From: UBA11986 sp031402435
GTDB taxonomy: Bacteria > Bacteroidota > Ignavibacteria > UBA10030 > UBA6906
Direction: 5' to 3'
Assembly (NCBI GenBank): GCA_031402435.1
Contig: JANNSJ010000045.1
Coordinates: 24,408-88,407, forward strand
Length of the DNA: 64,000 nt
Every line of letters begins with the position of its first letter. Within the stretch, counting starts at the first letter, position 1. Positions 25,246 through 32,834 of this stretch are shown here, piece after piece. The notes beneath the pieces were generated by a model that was not told the origin of the DNA, ran no database searches, and saw only the letters and a program-made list of their open reading frames with translations. The position numbers and the translations under genes are program-made.

Positions 25246-25895
25246 AGAAACAAACCGGTCTCAAATACCTTGCCTCAGGCGTGCTTGAGTTTCAACCCGG
25301 CTCACACATGAGAGTCCTGCATAATCTCCTGGACATCACGAGTGCGCGAAAGATGGAGGATGAGGAACTCGCAGCGTATATGATGGCGGAGCGCGAGCTG
25401 GTGCAGACGTTCACCGCCAACCATCGATTTACGCTCGACGATATCGACTTGATTCACAAGAAGTTCCTCGGGCGCATCTATGTATGGGCGGGCAGGTACA
25501 GAGACGTGAACCTGTCAAAGGGTGGTTTCGTGTTTGCATCCGCCAGGGCTATTCCGCGCGTCATGAGGGACTTTGAGCAGAGAATACTCCGTTTGCATTC
25601 ACCGTGCAAGGAGGGAAGTGTCAATGAAATCGCCGGGCACCTTGCCGTGGTTCATGCGGAGTTTCTTCTGATTCATCCGTATAGAGAAGGAAACGGACGC
25701 ACAGCCCGATTATTGGCAACGCTGATGTCATACCAGGCTGGTATGCCGGGATTGGATTTCGGATTTATCGGAAGTCGTGGGAAGGAGTTTGATCGGTACG
25801 TTGCAGCCATTCACGCGGGATTGATGGAAGACTACCAACCGATGGCTGAGATCATGAAACGGGCACTCACCCGCGCTTTACGGAAGATCCGTTAG
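25242..25895 (+). CDS. Fic/DOC family protein
   Basis: 217 residues from a GTG that overlaps the GIY-YIG stop. The Fic core HAEFLLIHPYREGNGRTAR lies near residues 138-156 and has the canonical HPFx(D/E)GNGR with Tyr for Phe. The upstream flap segment (YRDVNLSKGGFVFA) is present. Such proteins attach AMP to Tyr, Ser or Thr of target proteins. It has no S/TxxxE(G/N) helix of its own at the N-terminus, so it should need a separate antitoxin. The small convergent gene at 25867-26124 carries such a motif. It sits between hsdM and hsdS, a place where accessory toxins often ride. Confidence 0.88.
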   Translation: MKKQTGLKYLASGVLEFQPGSHMRVLHNLLDITSARKMEDEELAAYMMAERELVQTFTANHRFTLDDIDLIHKKFLGRIYVWAGRYRDVNLSKGGFVFASARAIPRVMRDFEQRILRLHSPCKEGSVNEIAGHLAVVHAEFLLIHPYREGNGRTARLLATLMSYQAGMPGLDFGFIGSRGKEFDRYVAAIHAGLMEDYQPMAEIMKRALTRALRKIR

Positions 25896-26124
25896 ATTTC
25901 ACTGCGAGCGCTCGAGCCCGTTTCTTTGCATTCTTGACCCCTTCGATTTTGGCGGAGGCCGCAGCGTGGTCGATAAGAATATGATCTCTCAGCTTCTTGT
26001 TGCTGAGATAGGGGTTTGTATGGAGTAACGACTTGTGGTTTTTCATGACAGTAACAATATAATGAATCGCCTTTCCAATAGAAAGAACCGATCCTGCTTT
26101 CTTAAGTCCGACTTTCCCCTTCAA
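25867..26124 (-). CDS. Small protein with Fic-inhibitory-type motif, convergent to fic
   Basis: 85 residues on the minus strand, rich in Lys. The stretch KSLLHTNPYLSNKKLRDHIL is followed by DHAAASAKIEGVKNAKK. SAKIEG fits the S/TxxxE(G/N) inhibitory helix of class I Fic antitoxins. Its 3' end overlaps the last 29 bases of the Fic gene tail to tail. Classic antitoxins lie upstream on the same strand, so this arrangement is unusual. The alternative is an unrelated small regulator. No promoter is obvious; the start at 26124 lies in the remnant of a second hsdM tail. Confidence 0.65.
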   Translation of the reverse strand: MKGKVGLKKAGSVLSIGKAIHYIVTVMKNHKSLLHTNPYLSNKKLRDHILIDHAAASAKIEGVKNAKKRARALAVKSNGSSVKRG

Positions 26125-26193
26125 AAGAAGGTGCTGGAGTTGGAGAAGACTTTCGCTTCAGACATTGAAGAAATGCGAAGCCTTCTCAAATGA
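26095..26193 (+). pseudogene. 3' end of a second hsdM copy, directly before hsdS
   Basis: In the frame ending at the TGA at 26191-26193 the codons read LQKKVLELEKTFASDIEEMR and then SLLK. This matches the end of the hsdM at 24737 (KVMALEGEIAKDIEEIKGML). Its stop overlaps the hsdS ATG (ATGA), the normal hsdM-hsdS junction. So hsdS keeps the tail of its own original hsdM, while the longer hsdM upstream comes from another copy or was separated by recombination. Confidence 0.65.
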
Positions 26194-27425
26194 GAATCAG
26201 GAATACAAAAAAGATCTCTGAGTTTTGTGTTATATCAAGTGGTGGAACCCCTTCACGAGATAAACTTGGCGAATACTTCGGTGGTTCGATCCCATGGGTA
26301 AAGTCGGGAGAGCTTAGAGAGAAATCAATAAGCCGGACCGAGGAAACGCTTACTGAGATAGGCCTACAAAATAGTAGTGCCAAGTATTTTCCAAAGAACA
26401 CAGTCCTAATTGCCATGTACGGTGCAACTGTTGGCAGGACTGCAATCCTCGAGATTGAAGCGACCACGAACCAAGCGGTAGCGGGCATCGTTCCTGACAA
26501 AACCGTTGCCGATTACAAATATCTCTTTCACTTCCTAAGATTCTACGCCCCGACATTGGTTGCGGCTGGCGTCGGTGGGGCTCAGCCAAATATCAGCCAA
26601 GGAATTCTCAAGAACGTAGATGTTCCTCTTCCCCCACTTCCCATCCAAAAGCAAATTGCAGCCATACTGGAGAAAGCCGATACGGCTCGGGAGAAACGTC
26701 GTCAGGCGAACCAACTCACAGAGCAGTTCTTGCAGTCGGCGTTTCTGGAGATGTTTGGGGACCCGGTGACGAATCCGAAGGGGTGGAAATCAGCAAAGCT
26801 CGGTGACATTCTTGAGAGAATTGACAGTGGTAGAAGCCCTGTGTGCTTGGAACGGAGTGCTTCGCTTGTTGAATGGGGCGTCTTGAAACTAGGTGCGGTT
26901 ACCCCTGGCCGGTATGATGATTCTAAGAACAAAGCTCTGCCAGAAAACGAGAAACCAGACGAGGAAGACGAAGTCCGTGCGGGGGACGTTCTGCTGGTTA
27001 GGAAAAACACGTATGAGTTGGTTGGTAGGACTGCACTCGTGTTTAGGACACGGTCGAAACTTCTGCTTTCCGATCTTACCTTCAGATTGGTTTTCAGGAA
27101 GGAAATTGTTACTGGCCATTATCTTTGGCAAGCGCTCAGCCACGAAGCGAATCAGCGGAAGATTCAGAATCTCTCTGGAGGGTCTGCTGGGTCAATGCCG
27201 AATGTGTCAAAGGCGAGACTGAAATCGTTGAACCTTCTATTGCCACCATTGGCAGCGCAACAGAAGTTTGCCGCCCTGGTCGAGAAGGTGGAGGGCCTGC
27301 CCGCCTCTGAGAATTCGCCGAGGCAGGCGGGGCTGCGGGGGAAGCAGAGGGACTCGGAAAAACAATTAGAGAGTCTGTTTAACAGCCTCATGCAAAGAGC
27401 GTTCAAAGGGGAGCCTGTGTTCTGA
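26190..27425 (+). CDS. hsdS: Type I restriction specificity subunit S
   Basis: A 411-residue HsdS with two target-recognition domains. TRD1 runs from residue 1 (ISSGGTPSRDKLGEYFGG) to about 150 and ends in the NVDVPLPPLPIQKQIAAILE conserved helix. TRD2 starts near 195 (GWKSAKLGDILERIDSG) and ends in LKSLNLLLPPLAAQQKFAAL. The C-terminal helix is split by a family C palindrome (27295-27331, adding GLPASENSPRQAGLRGK) before KQLESLFNSLMQRAF. The ATG overlaps the tail of an hsdM. HsdS gives the DNA specificity of the R-M complex. With hsdM broken the system is probably dead, unless another locus supplies M and R. Confidence 0.88.
   Translation: MRIRNTKKISEFCVISSGGTPSRDKLGEYFGGSIPWVKSGELREKSISRTEETLTEIGLQNSSAKYFPKNTVLIAMYGATVGRTAILEIEATTNQAVAGIVPDKTVADYKYLFHFLRFYAPTLVAAGVGGAQPNISQGILKNVDVPLPPLPIQKQIAAILEKADTAREKRRQANQLTEQFLQSAFLEMFGDPVTNPKGWKSAKLGDILERIDSGRSPVCLERSASLVEWGVLKLGAVTPGRYDDSKNKALPENEKPDEEDEVRAGDVLLVRKNTYELVGRTALVFRTRSKLLLSDLTFRLVFRKEIVTGHYLWQALSHEANQRKIQNLSGGSAGSMPNVSKARLKSLNLLLPPLAAQQKFAALVEKVEGLPASENSPRQAGLRGKQRDSEKQLESLFNSLMQRAFKGEPVF
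27295..27331. repeat. Family C palindrome in hsdS
   Basis: GCCTGCCCGCCTC on the left and GAGGCAGGCGGG on the right form an imperfect inverted repeat around GAATTC. The insertion lies in the conserved C-terminal helix of HsdS. Confidence 0.65.
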
Positions 27426-27427
27426 AT

Positions 27428-27508
27428 GTCATTGCGAGGAGCGAAGCGACGAAGCAATCTGAAACAGAGTAGAGATGAGATTGCTTCGCACAGAACGCTC
27501 GCAATGAC
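27428..27508. repeat. Family A palindromic repeat, copy 4, after hsdS
   Basis: GTCATTGCGAGGAGCG on the left and CGCTCGCAATGAC on the right are inverted. Inner arms GAAGCAATCTG and GAGATTGCTTCG pair too. It separates two versions of the hsdS 3' end. Confidence 0.88.
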
Positions 27509-27572
27509 AGAGGGTTTGATGCAAAGGGCGTTCAAGGGAGAGCGCCATCATGCTACTCCGTAGGAGTTGAAC
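27509..27572 (+). pseudogene. Second copy of the hsdS 3' end
   Basis: 27519-27543 matches hsdS 27390-27414 over 25 bases with three differences, all silent (LMQRAFKGE in both). The second copy ends HHATP before a TAG inside a family F repeat. It is a leftover of another hsdS tail. Confidence 0.6.
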
Positions 27573-27625
27573 CCCCTTCGGGTGTATCCTCCCCTCCTCG
27601 TTGAGGAGGCCTGCCGTCTGAACAC
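27554..27625. repeat. Family F repeat (CTCCGTAGGAGTTGAAC), copy 1, plus hairpin
   Basis: CTACTCCGTAGGAGTTGAAC is followed by CCCTTCGGGTGTA, then a hairpin CCTCCTC-gtt-GAGGAGG (about 27594-27610). A second copy of the first unit lies at 29129-29165. Confidence 0.6.
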
Positions 27626-27694
27626 CCCTCAGAGCCACCTCGTCACCTTCCAATTGCTTCATCAGGCTAGGGTGGGTATTATTCTGTTAAGGTT

Positions 27695-29074
27695 GTGAAA
27701 TCCAACAAACAACGATGGGGCAGCGAAGTGAAAACAGGAACGGTCGTATTGCAGGTACTCCTTGGTTGTGCATTGTCATTCTGTCAATCACCTTCGAAAA
27801 TTACGCTCGACCGTACAACGAAGCTCGAACTGATAAACGCCCGCGCACTGTGGGTTGACTACCGTGGGCGCCACGCTCTCAAGTTGGCCCCGCTCGAAGG
27901 GCACGAACACGACACCGACCAGGAGATGGCGGCAGTACTGACCGGATCCGATTTCAAGGACGGCGTGATTGAAGTGGACGTGTCAGGCGCGCGACGCGAG
28001 GGATATTCGAAAACTGAAGACGTCAGCGGGTTCAAGGGTATCGTCGGGTTGACATTTCGAATGAGGGGCGACTCGGCAGAGCGATTCTATATCCGTCCCG
28101 AAAACGCACGCTTGAACAATCAGCTCTTCCGGAACCGTTCGACGCAATATGAATCAAGTCCGGATTACCCCTGGCAACGCCTCCGTGAAGAGAATCGTGG
28201 AGTGTACGAATCGTATGTCGACCTGGAACCCGGCGCGTGGACGAAGCTCAGGATCGAAGTCTCGGGGAACAAGGCGCGCCTCTATGTCAACGCCGCAAGC
28301 CAACCATGTCTCATCGTGAATGATCTCAGGCATGGCGAGAGCCACGGTGCGATCGCGCTGTGGGGCCGCATCAGCACCGAGGCGTATTTCTCGAACTTGC
28401 ATGTGGAACCAATCGCGGCGGCAAGCGTCTCGGCCGAAGGGAGGAGCCAAACGAAAGGAAGTGGGTCATCAACTGTCCGCCCCGAGCTACCCGCGTTTTC
28501 CGAAGTCCTGAATGGGCACACCGAACTTGTCACATATCGCGACGTGCGGGCAGTGAAACTCGTCCCGGCACCAGAGACTGCAGGCAAGGATGAAGACATG
28601 ATGGCCATAGTAGATCGTGGCGAGTTCAAAGACGGTACGATCCAACTCGATGTCGCGGGAGCGCCGCGACCGGGTATGCCTCCGGACTCACGAGGGTTCA
28701 TTGGCGTCAGCTTCCGTACTGGCGCGCATGGAGAATGGTCCGAAGTGTTCTATCTGCGACCGACCAACGGACGTGCGGACGACCAGTTGCGGCGGAATCA
28801 TGCTGTGCAATACGCGTCTCACCCGGAGTTCCCGTGGCATCGTCTTCGCAAGGAGAACCCCGGAGTGTACGAGTCGTACGTTGACCTGGAGCCCGGAGCG
28901 TGGACATCAATGAAGATCGTTGTGAAAGGGACGACAGCTCGTCTTTATATAGACGGTGCGTCGAAACCATGTCTGGTGGTGAATGACTTGAAGCATGGGC
29001 CCGGACGAATCGCGCTATGGGCGCATGTGGAGACTGATGCGTATTTTGGCCCGATCACCGTCACGGCCCGCTGA
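27695..29074 (+). CDS. Secreted protein with two tandem concanavalin-like domains
   Basis: 459 residues from GTG 27695, or 448 from GTG 27728. The signal peptide (VVLQVLLGCALSFCQS) may be cleaved as a lipoprotein at LLGC or after the second Cys. The rest is an internal duplication: residues about 40-235 and 265-458 share KDGxIxxDVxGA, FRxG, EFPWxRLRxENxGVYESYVD, LEPGAW and ARLYxxxAxxPCLxVNDLxHG. Each half resembles the jelly-roll of 3-keto-disaccharide hydrolase (DUF1080) or LamG-like proteins. Catalytic residues cannot be pointed out. It probably binds or acts on sugars outside the cytoplasm. It stands alone between repeats. Confidence 0.75.
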   Translation: MKSNKQRWGSEVKTGTVVLQVLLGCALSFCQSPSKITLDRTTKLELINARALWVDYRGRHALKLAPLEGHEHDTDQEMAAVLTGSDFKDGVIEVDVSGARREGYSKTEDVSGFKGIVGLTFRMRGDSAERFYIRPENARLNNQLFRNRSTQYESSPDYPWQRLREENRGVYESYVDLEPGAWTKLRIEVSGNKARLYVNAASQPCLIVNDLRHGESHGAIALWGRISTEAYFSNLHVEPIAAASVSAEGRSQTKGSGSSTVRPELPAFSEVLNGHTELVTYRDVRAVKLVPAPETAGKDEDMMAIVDRGEFKDGTIQLDVAGAPRPGMPPDSRGFIGVSFRTGAHGEWSEVFYLRPTNGRADDQLRRNHAVQYASHPEFPWHRLRKENPGVYESYVDLEPGAWTSMKIVVKGTTARLYIDGASKPCLVVNDLKHGPGRIALWAHVETDAYFGPITVTAR

Positions 29075-29128
29075 GGAATACGAAGCGGAGCGAGGCGAGT
29101 AGAACTGGAATTCTGCAATGAACACCCA

Positions 29129-29165
29129 ACTCCGTAGGAGTTGAACACCTACGGTGTTCCGGTGG
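29129..29165. repeat. Family F repeat, copy 2
   Basis: CTCCGTAGGAGTTGAACACC followed by TACGGTGTTCC, where GAACACC and GGTGTTC are inverted. It shares CTCCGTAGGAGTTGAAC with 27557-27573. Confidence 0.65.
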
Positions 29166-29233
29166 TCGTGTTATGGCCTCAGCGGCTATAGCGTCAGGGT
29201 ACCATTCGCCATGTCTTTTTTCAAGACCTATTT

Positions 29234-29362
29234 TCAACTAACTTTGAAACATCCCCGCAATTGATGCAACATCGAGAATTCTTCCATCATTCCCGGCGTT
29301 TTACTCGACAACAATACTTCCAACTGTTTGCGCTTCTGCTCTGATGGTTGTACCTTCTTCAT
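29234..29362 (-). CDS. Small hypothetical protein, 42 residues
   Basis: On the minus strand an ATG at 29362 lies nine bases after AAAGGAG and opens a 42-codon frame: KKVQPSEQKRKQLEVLLSS, then KTPGMMEEFSMLHQLRGCFK. It is basic at the start and helical by eye. I do not recognise it. It could be a free-standing peptide or the first part of a decayed transposase or regulator, as the region around it holds other gene relics. The well-placed ribosome-binding site is the main argument that it is real. Confidence 0.4.
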   Translation of the reverse strand: MKKVQPSEQKRKQLEVLLSSKTPGMMEEFSMLHQLRGCFKVS

Positions 29363-29365
29363 GGG

Positions 29366-29970
29366 TGCTGTCTCCTTTGTGATAGATTATTGTTTGTAAG
29401 TTCGCACTTCAAATCCAATCTATAGGAGCGGCACCTCCTATTTTTTACACAAAGATAGAGACTTTACCTCTGCGCTGGTCGCCGCAATAGGTAACGCATT
29501 TGTTACGCTGGGCCAAAAAAAGCGGACCTGTTCCCCAACCCCTTTTTCTTTGGTGCTTTTTCCCTGCTCATCGCTTCTGCGGCCATGTTTATTATCCCCA
29601 AGTTGCTGGACTTTCCTTTTTACTAAAATATGGATTTTCTTATTTTAGTCTGTACCAAACACCGTTTGATTTGGACGACACCTTTTTGAGATGTGCGAAG
29701 GGAATAAGATGGGGGGCGTCGGATTGATCGGGCGAGACCACTTGCACTCCATTGTTTCTTTATGGTACCGATTAGCCAGTTTCTACTTAGGGAGGAAATG
29801 TAATCCGCTGGAACAATCACTTGCGATGTGTTCATTTGTTGTTATATTCGTTACATGCCGAATTCGCAATACGAGCCAGATGAAATTCGAGCCCACACAG
29901 CCTTTTGATCTCCCGTTACGGCCGCCAAGTGTGAATTTCTAGCACGAGCCGTTCATTGATATTCTTCTCC
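29366..29970. other. Gene-poor spacer with a shared hairpin
   Basis: I see no convincing gene here. ACTAAAATA and TATTTTAGT flank TGGATTTTCT near 29622-29649, forming a hairpin. The core ATGGATTTTCTTATTTTAGT recurs at 60557-60576 before the last Fic gene. The rest is unremarkable AT-rich spacer. Confidence 0.5.
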
Positions 29971-30100
29971 AAACGTGAGATGACCAGGGCAACGCTCGAA
30001 GACCATGGCTACCGGGCTATCACCGCCAATGACGGGACTGGGGCTTTGTCGTTGTAAGCGAAACATGGCAATGATTTTGCTTGCGCAAGCCTCCTAACCT
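29971..30100 (+). pseudogene. Relic of a response-regulator receiver domain
   Basis: In one frame the codons read KREMTRATLEDHGYRAITAN then DGTGALSL, a TAA, then AKHGNDFA. This matches the second strand-helix part of receiver domains (xxxLexxGYxVxxAxdGxeAL). It has a stop inside and neither the phospho-acceptor Asp region nor an N-terminus. It is a fragment only. Confidence 0.55.
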
Positions 30101-30176
30101 GACGATGGCACAACCTCAAGTCTTGTTTGGGATTCGATGAATACAGCTCGAACCTTGTTAGGAAGGGAAATCAACG

Positions 30177-31151
30177 ATGAACTTTGAACAGACCCTCACA
30201 GCAGCCAATCTGGCACTGGATCCGCTCAGCATTGAGACACTGCAGGTAAACCTCGGCAAGCTCTGCAACCAGGCGTGCAAACATTGTCATGTCGATGCAG
30301 GGCCGAATCGAACGGAGATGATGAACAAGCCAACAATTGATCGTTGCCTGACCTTACTTCGATCGTATCCTCAAATTACCAATCTCGACATCACAGGTGG
30401 AGCGCCGGAACTAAATGACCATTTCGAATACTTCGTCACTGAGGCAAGAAAACTTGACAGACATGTGATGGTGCGACATAATCTCACTGTGTCACTTGAT
30501 CCGCATCCAGTAAGTGGCAAAAGTATGGAGCATCTTCCTGAATTCTTTCGTGATCATCAGTGTGAGGTAATATCCTCATTACCGTATTTCCAGGAACATG
30601 AAACGGATGCACAGCGTGGACAAGGTGTATTTGGTAAGAGCCTGGAGTCTATGCGGAGACTCAACGCTCTTGGGTACGGGATTGATGGAAGGGGGCTCCT
30701 GCTTGATTTGGTGTACAATCCTGTTGGCGCATACCTTCCCCCTGAGCAGGGAGCAATTGAGAAACAGTTCAAAGAAGAATTGTGGAAGCGGTACGGAATT
30801 GTTTTCAACCGACTGTACGTCATCACCAATATGCCAATCAACCGCTTCAAGCACTTTCTTGAGCGGGCAGAGTTATATGAGTCTTACATGGAGAAGCTGA
30901 TAAACGCATTCAACCCAACAGCCGCAGAAGGAGTAATGTGCAGAAGTTTAATCAGCGTGGGATATGATGGGACATTGTACGACTGTGACTTCAACCAGAT
31001 GCTTGAGTGGCGCGTGAACCACGGAGCGCCGGACACGATTTGGAACTTTGATTTTGACAAACTTATACGCCGTCGGATCGTGTTCGGCTCGCACTGTTAT
31101 GGCTGTACTGCCGGAGCGGGAAGCAGTTGCGGTGGAGCGGTGGTCAAATGA
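30177..31151 (+). CDS. arsS: Arsenosugar biosynthesis radical SAM protein ArsS
   Basis: 324 residues with the radical-SAM cluster motif CNQACKHCHVDAGP (CxxxCxxC) near residues 31-44, the GG-region LDITGGAPEL near 80, and the C-terminal HCYGCTAGAGSSCGGA segment. That last motif is diagnostic of ArsS, where the final Cys is selenocysteine in some species; here it is a TGC Cys codon. ArsS is thought to join the adenosyl group to dimethylarsenite on the way to arsenosugars. Other arsenosugar genes lie at 38.3-44.6 kb. The ATG has GGAAGGGAA about ten bases upstream. ArsM, which would supply methylated arsenic, is not in the window. Confidence 0.92.
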   Translation: MNFEQTLTAANLALDPLSIETLQVNLGKLCNQACKHCHVDAGPNRTEMMNKPTIDRCLTLLRSYPQITNLDITGGAPELNDHFEYFVTEARKLDRHVMVRHNLTVSLDPHPVSGKSMEHLPEFFRDHQCEVISSLPYFQEHETDAQRGQGVFGKSLESMRRLNALGYGIDGRGLLLDLVYNPVGAYLPPEQGAIEKQFKEELWKRYGIVFNRLYVITNMPINRFKHFLERAELYESYMEKLINAFNPTAAEGVMCRSLISVGYDGTLYDCDFNQMLEWRVNHGAPDTIWNFDFDKLIRRRIVFGSHCYGCTAGAGSSCGGAVVK

Positions 31152-31237
31152 CAAAGAGCCTGCGCACTCACCATCAAACAACTTGAAGTTGAAATAATTT
31201 CGATTGTGACTTGATCGCAAGGCTTGTGTCATATTGG

Positions 31238-31909
31238 CTACGGGGAAGTGTTCAGGCGCATGACCTCGTGGAGTGCTTTTCGCCGAATGTCGGGGACTGT
31301 TGTACCCTCTTTAGGATACCCGACGGGAATGAGTAGGTAGGGTGCTTCGTTGGCCGGACGTTGCAGGATCTCGCATAGAAAATTCATTGGACTTGGCGTA
31401 TGAGTGAGCGAAGCCAGACCAGCGTTGTGGATCGCTGCAAGAAGGAAGCCGCATGCAATACCAACGGATTCATCCACGTAGTAGTTCTTCTTCTGGATAC
31501 TGCCTTCGAGTCTGTACTTCTCGCGGAAGACGACGATCAGATGTGGGGCAACTTCCAGAAACTCTTTCTGCCAATCGGTCCCCAGTTCGGCCAGGTCGTC
31601 CAGCCACGATTGCGGCATCCGATGTTCGTAGCTCTCTTTCTCCTCGGCTTCGGCAGCACTGCGAATTTGTCGTTTTAATTCAGGGTCATCGACAACGACA
31701 AACTTCCATGGCTGCTTGTTGGCGCCCGAGGGTGCCGTGCCGGCAGTTCTGATGAGTATTTCAATGAGCTCCAGTGAGACCGGCCTATCCGAGAATTCAC
31801 GCACAGTTCGTCGCCGGTTGCAAAGATCAAAGAACTCCCTTGCCCGGTGTAGCTGTTCCTCTGGCGGGTAGGCTGTGAATTGAAAAGGGACTGGATTGTA
31901 GTTAGGCAT
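31238..31909 (-). CDS. Nitroreductase family protein (iodotyrosine-dehalogenase-like)
   Basis: 223 residues on the minus strand. FMN-binding features of the family are seen: RRRTVREFSDRPVSLELIE, then GTAPSGANKQPWKFVVV, and late YLLIPVGYPKEG. The sequence resembles the IYD/BluB-like branch, which reduces halogenated or nitro-aromatic substrates with NAD(P)H. The natural substrate is not deducible. It converges on arsS with about 85 bases between stops and diverges from the response-regulator gene, leaving a shared promoter region at 31910-32075. Confidence 0.88.
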   Translation of the reverse strand: MPNYNPVPFQFTAYPPEEQLHRAREFFDLCNRRRTVREFSDRPVSLELIEILIRTAGTAPSGANKQPWKFVVVDDPELKRQIRSAAEAEEKESYEHRMPQSWLDDLAELGTDWQKEFLEVAPHLIVVFREKYRLEGSIQKKNYYVDESVGIACGFLLAAIHNAGLASLTHTPSPMNFLCEILQRPANEAPYLLIPVGYPKEGTTVPDIRRKALHEVMRLNTSP

Positions 31910-31998
31910 GGCTGACTTTCAAAATGGATTTTAGAAGCAACACCGCATCAAAATAGCAAATGATGGATGGGATTACAAGGTGTTTGGACACAACATCG

Positions 31999-32042
31999 CG
32001 TGAACCCTCCGTGACTATTTCGTGATACCTGGTTTGTATTAT
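31999..32042 (+). promoter_or_regulatory. CGTGA triple direct repeat and -10 upstream of the response regulator
   Basis: CGTGA occurs at 31999, 32010 and 32021, exactly 11 bp apart. Eleven bases after the last one is a -10-like TATTAT (32037-32042). No good -35 is present; the box takes its place. OmpR/PhoB-type regulators bind 11-bp direct repeats in this layout, so this fits positive autoregulation by the gene downstream. Confidence 0.7.
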
Positions 32043-32075
32043 GTACCATTCCTGAGTTTCATGAGGAGATTCCGT

Positions 32076-32834
32076 ATGTTGTCAGAGCCAACCGTTATTT
32101 CCCCAAACATGAAAGGAACCCTGCAGGCTATGAATCAAAAGGTTCTCATTGTTGAGGATGACCTGGATATTGCAAAGCTCGTCGAGATGCACATAGCCGA
32201 TCTGGGCTGTAAGTGTGACGTTGCCAATGATGGAGAGGTGGGGCTGCAGAAGGCATTGAAGACTCAGTATGATCTCATCATTCTCGATCTTATGCTTCCG
32301 GGTGTCGACGGCCTTGAAATCTGCAAGGAACTGCGATCAGAGAAGAACTACACTCCTATCCTCATGCTTACTTCACGCTCTGAGGAGTTTGATAAAGTGC
32401 TTGGACTCGAGTTTGGTGCCGACGATTATCTGACAAAGCCCTTTAGTGTGCGAGAGCTATTGGCTCGCGTGAAAGCAATCTTCCGCCGTGTGGACGCGGT
32501 AAAAGATGATGTCTCCGGAGTTGCGAAGAAGCAAATTCAATTCCGTGACTTGAAAGTCGATCTGGAGAAGAGAACAGCCGTGGTTAAAAGCCAGAAAGTT
32601 GATCTCACTGCCAAAGAGTTCGATTTGCTTGCCCTGTTTGCGAAGAATCCGGGTAAGGCATATTCCCGTCAGGGTCTGCTCGACACTGTGTGGGGGTACA
32701 AGTTCGACGGATATGACCATACCGTGAACTCTCACATCAACAGGCTCCGTGCGAAGATTGAAGAGGACCCCGCAAATCCCAAGTATATCCTGACCGTGTG
32801 GGGAGTTGGATACAAATTTGCTGATGAGGAGTAA
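32076..32834 (+). CDS. OmpR/PhoB-family response regulator
   Basis: 252 residues from ATG 32076, chosen because GAGGAG lies seven bases before it. ATG 32130, right before QKVLIVEDDLDIAKLVE, is the alternative. The receiver domain has the acidic pair EDD, the phospho-acceptor Asp in ILDLMLPGVDG, and the conserved Lys in DDYLTKPFSVREL. The winged-helix output domain (LTAKEFDLLALFAKNPGKAY ... GYDHTVNSHINRLRAKIE) binds DNA. Its stop overlaps the ATG of the histidine kinase by one base. The likely targets are the three CGTGA boxes in this region, including its own promoter. Confidence 0.92.
   Translation: MLSEPTVISPNMKGTLQAMNQKVLIVEDDLDIAKLVEMHIADLGCKCDVANDGEVGLQKALKTQYDLIILDLMLPGVDGLEICKELRSEKNYTPILMLTSRSEEFDKVLGLEFGADDYLTKPFSVRELLARVKAIFRRVDAVKDDVSGVAKKQIQFRDLKVDLEKRTAVVKSQKVDLTAKEFDLLALFAKNPGKAYSRQGLLDTVWGYKFDGYDHTVNSHINRLRAKIEEDPANPKYILTVWGVGYKFADEE

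Noticed and set aside
29500..29942. Reading frames of 75-83 codons in the spacer
   Set aside because: Low-quality amino-acid composition, no start signals, and overlap with the shared hairpin at 29622-29649.
31105..31140. Selenocysteine in ArsS
   Set aside because: The position used for selenocysteine in some ArsS proteins is a plain TGC Cys codon here, and no in-frame TGA is present.
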